From: Flammula alnicola
Taxonomy: Eukaryota; Basidiomycota; Agaricomycetes; Agaricales; Strophariaceae
Assembly (NCBI GenBank): GCA_015499995.1
Contig: JADNRV010000378.1
Location: forward strand, 1 to 42,517
Reading direction: 5' to 3'
DNA length: 42,517 nt
This document shows positions 34,021 through 42,517 of the stretch, one piece after another. Positions within the stretch are counted from its first letter, which is position 1. Each line of letters starts with the position of its first letter. The translations under genes and the position numbers were made by a program. The notes beneath the pieces are model-generated. The model was not told the origin of the DNA. It was given only the letters and a program-made list of their open reading frames with translations, and did no database searches.

Positions 34021-34236
34021 GATCAAATATGTCAGACCAACCAGAGTGGTTCAACCTAAAACTTGGAAGAGTTTAACCAGAAGGGTTGACAGCTGTTGAC
34101 AGTACGTGCAAGAAAAAACATACGGTTTCTTGGTAACGACGGCGGGGATTGCCGAATCTGCGTTCCGATTAGATTGCCTCTTCAAAGCTTGACTCTTCCC
34201 CACTTGCCAAGTTCTTCCAAGACCGGTCCCTTTGAA

Positions 34237-35544
34237 ATGATGAAAATTGCCGTTACAGGTCCGTAAATCCCAACTGATATGCTCAACGCAAGACGTTGAC
34301 GGTATGCATGGTCCTAAATTATAGGAGCTTCTGGGGTTCTTGGCTCAGCAATCTTGAGAGCATTCCAGAGCAAGACTTTCGACGTCGTCGGCCTTGCTAA
34401 CTCTCGAGCCGGTGACAAACTTCAAAAGCTTGACCTTACAAACCGAGAGGAGGTCGATGCGTTCTTCAAGAACTTCAAGCCTGACTGTAATCACTTGTTT
34501 GGTTCAGTACATCTACAAGTATCGGTCCCTCACTCGAATTCTAAACCACAGGGGTGATACACTGTGCTGCCGAGAGACGTCCCGATGTCGCTGAAAGGGT
34601 GGCTAAAGCAGCCCTAATACTATACTTCACACCAATTCTGACACCCTCTTGATAGGATCCCGTGGCGGCGCAACGGGTACGACTGGTTTTGAGCCCCGAT
34701 GTCAAATATTTATAAAAGCAACTACAGCTCAACTCAGAGGTTCCAGGCCATCTTGCCTCCTTGTCTAAAACCCTGAAATTCAAGCTGATATACGTTTCTA
34801 CCGGTACGTTTACACTTTCGTGGGAAACCTTCAAATCCCTTGACGAACGCCCACGGTCAGATTATGTCTTTGATGGCACATCCCCTCCGTATACTCCAGC
34901 GTCGCAAACGAATCCCCTTCAACTTTATGGAAGGTCCAAAAGAGACGGAGAAATTGCCGTGTTGGGTGTCGATGGCGCCCAGGTCGTCGTCCTAAGAGTG
35001 CCCGTTCTGTCAGTTTGTGATGACTAACCTTTAATTTTCACTCACAATGAAACTTCAATCCAGATATGGCCCTGCTCCAAAGAATTCAGACTCTGCCATC
35101 AATATCTTGCTCGACATTGTCCAGGATCAATCAGGGCAAACCTACAAGATGGACCACTACGGCACTCGCTACCCCACAAACGTCGAAGATATCGCCAACT
35201 TCTTAGTACGCCTTACAGGTAATGAGAATATACCCTCCCCACTCCCCACGGTCCTCTCCCTGACATTTTTAATTTCAGGATTCAAGAACCCTATTCCACC
35301 CATCCTTCATTATTCTGGAGATGAACCGTTCACAAAATACGAGATCTGTCTCACGTTTGCAAAAATACTAGGTCTCTCACACAAGCATATCATCCCAGAT
35401 GCAGAACCACCTACAGGGGAGGGCGCTACGACCCGACCACGCGATTGTCACCTCTACACGAAAGAGACAGAAGATCTAGGTGTGGAAGGAGGCCTTGGGT
35501 TATCTTTGTTCGAAGAATGGTGGACGGATAGATTGAAGCAATGA
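34237..35544 (+). CDS. NAD(P)-dependent reductase, RmlD/MAT2B-like
   Basis: Spliced model of 298 aa in eight exons: 34237-34258, 34325-34486, 34552-34598, 34656-34676, 34728-34803, 34861-35008, 35064-35218, 35279-35544. ATG 34237 is followed directly by a second ATG. The Rossmann motif is TGASGVLG (residues 7-14, GxxGxxG). VIHCAAERRPDVAERDP and VSTDYVFDG follow as in RmlD (dTDP-4-dehydrorhamnose reductase) proteins. The extended-SDR active pair is YGRSK (Tyr132-Lys136). The C-terminal part (DHYGTRYPTNVEDIANF, SGDEPFTKYEICLTFAKILG) matches the RmlD substrate-binding fold. Eukaryotic members include the methionine adenosyltransferase regulatory subunit MAT2B, the most likely relative. Whether it is an enzyme or a regulator cannot be decided. 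Exon 4 has only 21 nt. Confidence 0.9.
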
Positions 35545-35788
35545 TAATCATAAGACAGAACTCTTTGGAAGTATGTACATTACTGGTATCTCTGAAATGC
35601 AGCACAAATGTAACATTCTTAACGCAGTAAATGAATATGTGAAAGATCAGAGAACACTTCCCTGGGACTTGGCGTGATTTGACTATCCCTGTCGATCCTC
35701 GAGGTATGTACGTCACTGCCTTAATTATTGCAGTGCTTCTTCTCCTTCATTCATTTAAACACTTGGCCGAACACGTTCCCCAAATTAA

Positions 35789-36159
35789 ATGATCCGTCAA
35801 CACGAGGAGCATCGAATTGCATGCTTGCGAATTATAGCCACTCAGCGGCCCCTCTTGCGTAACGTTCCCCAGAATACGCCAACTCCCGGGATTCTCTCTT
35901 CGCAACATCTCGGAGCTTTTGCAGCTGCCCTTGGTGAGTCTTCGTGACAATTAGCTTATTTGCAGTATGAAATGCACTGAAATTATGCCTTCAGGATGAA
36001 CGCGATACGTCGATTAAAGCTCACTAGCGCTCACTTTCAGACCGCGATCGGCATCAAAATGTTGACCCCAGTTCGCACGAACGGAGTAAATCTCGTCGAT
36101 CGACACCGGTCTCGTCTAGATGGCCAGTCTTAATTGATGCTGTTCTTGAGGCTATTTGA
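35789..36159 (+). CDS. Possible small two-exon gene, unrecognised
   Basis: ATG 35789 opens a 48-codon frame that ends in a strong donor (CTTG|GTGAGT at 35934). After a 107-nt intron ending in TTTCAG, the frame stays open from 36041 to a stop at 36159, giving 87 aa. The first 45 residues are Arg/Leu/Ala-rich, compatible with a mitochondrial presequence. The second exon is Arg/Ser-rich. There is no motif, so this could be chance. Confidence 0.2.
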
Positions 36160-37666
36160 AGGCTCTTACCATGGTACGCTCTCGGGCTTTTTAATCGCTC
36201 CACACTTGTAGAGAGCCGGGCACTTCGAGCCCACGATTGCTTCGACATCGTGGATCTACAGTATCTGTCAGAGTCTATGAACAAACCGAGGGCGAGAGAC
36301 GACAACGTTCACATGAAAACCTGTCAACGGGAATCTCTGATGTCAATTCTCAGTTCCCTCTATGTCCGTGGCAACGTTGTTCTGGGATGCCGGCCATATA
36401 TGATATCTCAGCCTCTACTCAGTTATTTCTGGTGTCTTATTTTTCTCCTCTCGACCACGAGGAAGGAGTGCCTTAGAGGACATCTACTTTCTAAGGAATA
36501 ACCCAATGGACGTCCCGGCCTACATAGCGGCGCTAGCCCGGAGGCCTCATTGACATGGAGACCGCCGCCGCATTGAAGCTTCTGTTGCGCTCTAGCAATT
36601 GGGCAGTGTTCGACGGTTCCACCTCTAGTTACTGCTGCTGGTCACTCTGGATCCTGGAGCGTACTGAGAGTCTTATTCTCACTCACGTGAAGTTGGACAG
36701 GCCTCGAGGCGTTTTTTCACTCACGCACGCCGTAAGGGTCGCCCAAGGATTCTGCGATGGGTTTGATTGCTCGTTGGAAATCCCGATGCTAGGATTTGCA
36801 TCCTGCGGCTCCGCCATGTTTTGGATTCTCTCTGCAGGTCGAGTTAGTCCGAGATTCTAAGGCCTCTGATTAGATAAGCCATGTACTCCTCTTCGATTTC
36901 CTACAGCTTGACGATAGTTACAATAAATAGGACTGGTCCCCAAATCTCCCGAATTAGCACCGCGCAGTGCACGATTTCTCCCGAAATGCAAGGATCTCCT
37001 CCAATTCCATTGTCTGTGCAAACAAGGCTTAAGCCTAACTACTCAAGATCGTCCCGGCGGTAATTACCATTCATTTTCAAGGATCGACCTTCCTTCTCAA
37101 ATCTGAGATAATTGACTTGTCAGGAAAAAAAGCTGGCGGGAGGACGCCATCGTCTGCAGAGAAAGAGAAAGCGAGCTGGATTTTTTGATTAAATAATGGA
37201 CCAATAGCCACATGGGGAAGCTTACGCCACACTAGCTAGCCGCTAAGCAGGAATGCCGCATATTTATTACTTTACCTTCCAAATGGCCTCCTGTGAACTC
37301 GGCTGGTACCTATGAGAGATCCAGTACTATAAATTACCTTTGCCTGTCATTTTTATTACATTTCACAGCAACAGTCGACGCGTATATAGTGAGTATTTTC
37401 ACGTGACGCGAAAGTTCCCTTCACGACGTCGACCTTCCTTGGACCTTTCTGGGTCTCCCTGAGAGACAAATAACCAGATAGAAGACCTCTAGCTCATATT
37501 TTGGTGAAGCATTTACAGTCTACCAAAGGATCGCACGGTTCTCATCAGAGAAATGTTAGACGCGGCTGACCTATCCGTTCGACCTCGATACAATAAAATT
37601 CCCAAGACTATATCACAGATATATGGAGCAAATAAATAATCATGAGTTCCTCTTCTACTTGAATAC
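36160..37666. other. Intergenic, no supported gene
   Basis: 1.5 kb of short frames on both strands with no motif. A small inverted repeat (CCACGAT...ATCGTGG, about 36231-36253) was seen. The right end is the 3' flank of the secreted propeller gene. Confidence 0.4.
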
Positions 37667-39377
37667 TTAGGACCGAACGAAGGTGGTCATGCCCTGGAGA
37701 TTGTTGGGATCTGCAGGCGAGGTTAATATCGGCGGATAAGACAGGTTCAACCTGGGTGCGTACTGATCGTAACGCCAGCAGCTTTGGCCGGGCCTGCAAT
37801 ATCGACTTTCTGGATATTCGTCGCTTTACCAGGTGCATCGAGCGACAAAACGTCGATGCTGGTAGCGTTGGGAGCGAGGACATACAGGAAACTAGCAAGT
37901 ATAAATTAAAAAGGATTGAACTGGCAAAAAAATCTTTAAACTCACTCTTTCCCGCCGATAGTGGCAACGTCGTTGTCAATCGTGCCAGATCCTTTGGTCT
38001 GTGGGTATTGCTAAAATTAAAGACCGTCAGAAATAGTCCAGCATAATGGAAATTTATAAACATCTACCATTACAATCGTTCCCTTGAGGTTGCTATCGAC
38101 ATTGACCTCAGTAACAGTCGATGTTCCGATATCAGTCAAGAAGAAGTTTCCTGTCTTCGGACTGAAGCTTGACCAGCAAGTCGCGACCTGGCCGGCGATG
38201 GCATTCGCAGAGGATCTGTCTCCTGAACTGGTTGCATTACTACCAGACGCGGCAGAAGTATTGCCGTTGACCGCGTTGAAGTCGAAGATGTCGAATCCAA
38301 GGCCCGCATCCGTGGCGAGGACAGCATTCTTCCCACCGATGACGGTCATCGAAAAAGGCAGAAGGCCGCCTTTTTGCGGTCCGACGGACTTGAAGTCCGC
38401 AGAGAGCGATCCGTCTGCGGCGATATCCCACACGGCGAGGAATCCTGGAGTAGGAGGAACCCCCTTCACCGAGGCAATGAGTTGGGTGTTGTCTTCCGAG
38501 AAAATGATGTGGCTCGTGCTGCCTGCAGGACCAGTTGCTGGGGTCGTCTGGTTTAGGTTGAGCGAACGAACAGTGTTCGCTATGGGTACGAGGCCATTCT
38601 GCTTGTCTACCTTGAAACAGCTATTTTTTTTTTGTCAGTGAATGCGTTCTCGACAGTTACATCTATATGGGATCCATACATACCCAACTCCGTTGATCTC
38701 TCCGCCGTTTAAAGCACAGACAGTGTTTCCCGCTTTGTTAATAGCGAGAGACATTGGAAACTGTCCACCGCTGCCTACCGGCTTCCCGATCATATTGAGG
38801 CTTGTCGGATTGCTGGGGTTGAGGCTGAAGACAGCCAAGGTGTTTGATCCGGACTGTAAAAGAACAATCAATGTTCAATTGCAAATGGCCATCAGTATAT
38901 AGAAATGCTTACATTCACTGTGGCGACAATGTTGCCAGCAGCGGATACCTTGACAGATCCTTGGGCAAACAGGGGATCGGGGCCATTTGGTGACGTGATG
39001 CCATGAGCGCCTATTCCTCCTGCGTCAACGGCTTCTCGGAGCGTCTAATAAAGTGTCGGTTAATGAGGACATTTACAATTAAAGAGATATTTGTCCTTAC
39101 CAAAGTTCCATCTGTGCCGATGTCAGCAGCGATCAGCATATTTCCACTAGGTTCATTCGTGATAACTGCAAACTTAATCAGTAACCGGCAAATCATTGAA
39201 CGAACTATAGTGCAAAAACGCACAGTATGCTGCCCCCGCAGAACTGCCGCGAGCTGGGCCCATTTGACGGCTCGCAGAATTAGGCGCAGTGGTTGGGGCT
39301 CTAGAGGAAAGAGGAAAAGCACTGGCAGCGGAGGCCAAGAGGACAGAAACAACGATGGAGCCAATGGTTAACTTCAT
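37667..39377 (-). CDS. Secreted beta-propeller, lactonase / carboxymuconate-cyclase type
   Basis: Spliced model of 440 aa in eight exons: 39377-39224, 39165-39101, 39044-38913, 38853-38684, 38620-38068, 38010-37946, 37891-37752, 37710-37667. The N-terminus MKLTIGSIVVSVLLASAASA is a clear signal peptide with an Ala-x-Ala cleavage site before FPLSS. Repeating blade-like strands follow (GAHGITSPNGPDPLF, SGSNTLAVFSLNP, QFPMSLAINKAGNTV, GSTSHIIFSEDNTQLI, GFLAVWDIAADGSLS). This resembles the secreted 3-carboxymuconate cyclase / 7-bladed lactonase proteins common in fungal secretomes. Substrate is unknown. The final intron is only 41 nt with donor GTTGAA. Without it the protein stops 13 residues earlier, at 37747, losing the conserved-looking end NLQGMTTFVRS. 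N-glycosylation sites such as NATSS are present. Confidence 0.88.
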
Positions 39378-39588
39378 GACGGCGTGATGGGCTGAGGAAC
39401 GAAAATGAATATAATAAAATGAGTGTAGAGTGAGTCGCTGGTCACGACAAGTGAAGAACGTCAAGGAAAAACTAGAGCGCTGCTCTGGAGAAAAAAACAG
39501 GGACGAAGTGTTGAGCTTGAAGAGAAGGCGAAGGTATGTCAAATCGAAAACCCGCTTGGAAGTTGCAGTGGCATACCTTTTAGATGGC

Positions 39589-39596
39589 TTATATAG
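39589..39596 (-). promoter_or_regulatory. TATA-like box upstream of the propeller gene
   Basis: TATATAAG on the minus strand, about 212 nt before the ATG at 39377. The distance implies a 5' UTR of about 180 nt, somewhat long, so this is tentative. Confidence 0.35.
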
Positions 39597-40673
39597 TTGT
39601 CTAGCCAGTTACCTGCTGCAGGCTTGATTGTGTGTTCATATGGGACACATTCAGCGAATATCTATTTTTGTAGATCAAAACGTGGTTATTGATATGGGCG
39701 TTCAGAACAACTCGTCGGCGCTGTCATAGAAGTTTCGAGCAACCACCCGTGCGGATCAATTGGCTTTATTTACCTCGGGAGTGAGTCTAAACTGAGTACA
39801 AGGGACTGCTGCCTCCAGTACCAAATACTATGGGGACTCGAGATCGCAATTAAACCAACAGTAACCACATCATCTTGCATACATATGACTTTATTTTTCG
39901 GGGTTTATGAAGGCTGAGGAGGGCTGAGGGCGTATTTGATGGTTTCAGCTCGACGGTATTTACCAGGTACTGTATGTACCTCGTATCTATTCTTAAACTT
40001 CTTACGATTAAAGCGCATGCCCTTTACATTTTCCGTTAAGCAATAGTTAGATTTGAGAATGCACTGTTCGTCCGCACCACTGGAGACCACTCGGGCTTTT
40101 TGTGTCCGGATCTCTCCAGATTCATGAGTTCTGAAATTTCCAGGCGCTTATGCAAGCCATGTATTTCGACGTCCTCGACCGTTCGAATTTGATGATGACA
40201 CAGTCCTGGCTTCAGCAAGGCACCTGGATTTTGAATGATACCAACTTTTTGTCATGAAGATAGTTGTCGACATCGACAGTATGTGCTCGGTTACCGTTGC
40301 CAAAGATGGAATGATATGCCAACGTCAATCAGTTGAGTTGTAATCGACAACACTGGAGCGCACTTCCTGACTGAAAGAAGAACAAGGTCGTATCGTTACC
40401 AATAACTATTGGATCTGTTCCAACGTTATGACGATTATGAAAAAGAATAAAAGTGCATGATTTCAGTTTCAACTTTCAAACTTTCAGAGTAGATTAGATT
40501 ATCAGATGAGATGATGTCACCTTTTTCTTTTTGCCTCCGACCCACTTGATGTCATTCGCCTATTTTCGGGCACAGTACGTACAAATAAGAAAGGAACGCA
40601 CCAAGACGGCTCCTGTCTTTCACAAACACCGAAATCTGCACCACCACCACAAGCTAGTCAGACAGTATCTACA
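39597..40673. other. Intergenic with possible decayed coding piece
   Basis: No supported gene. On the minus strand two frames overlap at about 40095-40040. One (to about 40036) reads IRTVEDVEIHGLHKRLEISE. The other (to 39905) reads NRYEVHTVPGKYRRAETIKY. A one-base shift would join them, which suggests a decayed exon. The right end is the 5' region of the small gene at 40674. Confidence 0.3.
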
Positions 40674-41076
40674 ATGGTGTCGAACACCCAAAAGCGACAA
40701 ACCACGTCCGGGACGAACTCGCCCCCGCTCGAGGCTACAGGCGAGGAAAAACCTATGGGTATGGCGTCCGTCGACCACACCATAAATGCGGGGTATGTCC
40801 CCGATCGGGAGCAGAGGAAAGGTGCGTTTTCGTTTTTGTGTCTGCGATGCGGTTGGTTCGGTTGTTGACTCTTTCGTCCTTTTGTTGCTTTTTGTCCGCA
40901 GAATACTTTGGATGGGTGAGTTAAGAGTGTCTCAGATGGTTATTGTTTGCTTTGGGTAGGATTGAACAATTTTGATTTTTTAATTCTAGGGGGAAGAATG
41001 CAAGAAACGGCGGGGGAAGAAGCAATCGAGGAAAGTTGGGCAGAGCATGTCAGATAAGATGGAGAAGATGATGTGA
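40674..41076 (+). CDS. Small Lys-rich protein, conserved-looking, function unknown
   Basis: Spliced model of 82 aa in three exons: 40674-40821, 40902-40915, 40990-41076. All three splice junctions are GT-AG and in phase. The middle exon is only 14 nt (AAT ACT TTG GAT GG), giving EYFGWGEECKK across the joins. The N-terminus is Ser/Thr-rich, while the C-terminus is strongly basic (KKRRGKKQSRK) and ends in Met/Lys. The clean splicing of such a small frame argues that it is real. The basic tail could bind nucleic acid or be a nuclear signal, but this is a guess. Confidence 0.65.
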
Positions 41077-42140
41077 GAGGGTTGGGTGTGGTATGTTGAG
41101 CAGGAGCCTTAAAGAAAGAGGAAAAGCGCGGAAGAAGAAGGGGGTTAACTTGGACTTACATTTGTATTTGTATGTCGCGTAATATGAGTCGCTTGCTTTG
41201 AACTTTGAAGTTGAGCTTTGGAATACTAAGGAAGTTGGGCAGCTTGAGAGCGGCTGTAGCATGACGCATAAATTTGTCAATAATGGAATATGTGTAGACG
41301 ATGATCGATGAAATACGAACCTGTGAATTAAAGTCGATGATAATTTGCATCTGCTTTAGAACTCTGCTCGAATGTCCATTGCGACGACCTTCAGTTAGAG
41401 AATTTCAAGGGACAAAGATGCGTGTTTCGTCGAGAACCCGTCCGGTTTTTGGAAAGGCAGAAATAAAAGAAAAGGACATCTCCGACTTAGGACTTCGTAA
41501 GACGCGCACACACTCAACGACGGAAGGAGAAAAAGTAAAAGTCCACAATAAGGCTACCGAGCCTGAGGGTATGAATAATTACACTGGTTTTGGAGCAGTC
41601 TTTATGAGGCATGCAGATTGCAGACCGGAAGGAAGAAGAAAACGTCTTGGGCGCAAGATTGGCGAGAAGGAAAAGAGACGATTTTTTCGCACTAAATATG
41701 TTTGCATGGCGGATTCCTCTCTTCACAGAGCGACGTAAATGCCGTGGGAAGCGAACATTTCTGAGAAAGAGACCAATATAGTCCGTTGGGATGCTTCAGT
41801 TCGAGACCTAGTTGATTGAAAAAGGGTGGTAGATATTTTCGCGACCTCACATTCAAATACGTACATCGATATCTCATATCGGAGAGGTCCGACCTGGATT
41901 CCTAATCAACACGTACAGAACTCCAATCCTCCCTTCCAAGAAAGCGAGCAGGGCACGGCCATGCTGTGATTCTGTTGTCGTTGCCTCGGAAGACAGTAAA
42001 TGGCAGAAATAGTAGAACACACAGGTGGGCGCCCAACAGATCATGAGTGGGGAAGGGATTGGCGGCGGTCGTTTCATTATCTTCCCCCGTATGCGAACAC
42101 TGAAACGCGTCTATCTCGTGGTCGCGACGTGCGATTGGGA
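41077..42140. other. Intergenic, no supported gene
   Basis: It lies between two convergent genes. A 145-codon plus-strand frame (41301-41738), basic and without motif, is the longest. Its codon pattern and lack of splice context do not support a gene. The right part is the LSM8 3' UTR. Confidence 0.4.
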
Positions 42141-42517
42141 TCATGAATAACGGATGGGTGGAATAGGTTCTGCACGTATGGTAGCAAGATCGACTGATTT
42201 ATCGATCTCTTCATCGATTTCGCCCACGAGACATCTGGAAAGGAAAAATGAAACGCGTTAGCATAACGCGCTCTTGCTGCAGGAGACATAATTTGGACGA
42301 ACATCATTTCCCCCTTGACGAGGTAGAGACCGAGAGGAATCTCCTCGACGCCCTCTCGACGCTGTAGACGCGTTCCTTGGAGTCTGCGAGAACGATGTTT
42401 GATTTTTGATCAAAGCCGGCCAACACGCCCTAGAAGCCAATGAAAATGAATGAATGACCTTCCTTGCAGGAAGAGACTGAGTTTACTGACCACGATTGCG
42501 CGCCCGTCTTGGAGGAC
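42141..42517 (-). CDS. LSM8: LSM8, U6 snRNA-associated Sm-like protein (partial)
   Basis: The 3' part of the gene; the 5' end lies beyond the window. Exons seen: 42517-42491 (open at the edge), 42429-42303, 42234-42141. The Sm1 motif is VLQDGRAIVGVLAGFDQKSN and continues IVLADSKERVYS. The Sm2 motif is LGLYLVKGEMICLVGEIDEE. The tail DLATIRAEPIPPIRYS is typical of LSM8, which sets the nuclear LSM2-8 ring apart from LSM1-7. This ring binds the U6 snRNA 3' end in splicing. The frame breaks between VYSVER and GVEEIPLG: exon 2 is one base short of the phase needed by exon 3. One more G in the run at 42351-42353 would restore it. Confidence 0.88.

Noticed and set aside
38084..38641. 185-codon plus-strand frame
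   Set aside because: It lies antisense to exon 5 of the secreted propeller gene, whose protein has a signal peptide and family motifs. It is a shadow frame.
41301..41738. 145-codon plus-strand frame
   Set aside because: Basic, low-complexity, no motif and no splice context; it lies in the spacer between two convergent genes.
1..42517. tRNA or rRNA genes
   Set aside because: Looked for B-box-like GGTTCGANTCC with a matching A box and cloverleaf stems. The few GGTTCGA hits (for example near 1525) lie in coding DNA and lack partners.

Overview
The window looks like nuclear DNA of a filamentous basidiomycete, most likely an Agaricomycete. Nearly every gene is cut by many short introns of about 45-75 nt with GT-AG borders. 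Exons can be very small, and the transposon types (a Tad-like LINE, a GC-rich hAT and a Tnp2/CACTA element) are typical of that group. No prokaryotic signatures, tRNA or rRNA genes were seen. I rebuilt the gene models by hand from reading frame, splice sites and conserved protein motifs, and checked that exon lengths keep phase.

Layout. 1-3450: a LINE on the minus strand, with ORF1 intact and ORF2 cut off inside its endonuclease domain. 4845-7289 (-): a 16-exon MFS drug/polyamine-type transporter. 8681-12700 (+): a 23-exon SPX-EXS protein (SYG1/XPR1 family, phosphate homeostasis). 12824-13719 (-): the NatA catalytic subunit NAA10/ARD1, convergent with SYG1. 14131-15685 (-): an Old Yellow Enzyme family oxidoreductase.

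A transposon and repeat island fills about 16.4-24.6 kb. It holds a complete hAT element (16699-20552) with an uninterrupted 907-aa transposase model. Directly against its right end lies a 5'-truncated Tnp2 transposase (20553-22576). Beyond that come a serine/arginine-coding minisatellite, a 15-bp perfect hairpin and a 44-bp near-perfect inverted repeat.

24607-28030 (-) is VPS16 (HOPS/CORVET tethering subunit) and 28630-30382 (-) an arrestin-domain protein, both in membrane-traffic families. About 30.4-34.2 kb is gene-poor, with one doubtful membrane-protein remnant. 34237-35544 (+) is an RmlD/MAT2B-like NAD(P)-dependent reductase. 37667-39377 (-) is a secreted beta-propeller (lactonase / carboxymuconate-cyclase type). 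40674-41076 (+) is a small lysine-rich protein, and the right edge holds the 3' part of LSM8 (-).

The genes look like ordinary neighbours, not a pathway or cluster; I see no metabolic gene cluster or defence system. The most notable features are: several microexons (8, 10, 14, 14 and 16 nt); two introns best explained by GC-AG borders; a hAT/Tnp2 junction that implies a deletion at a transposon end; and two housekeeping genes (VPS16, LSM8) that each appear to lack one base next to a short C or G run. The last may be assembly errors or real frameshifts.
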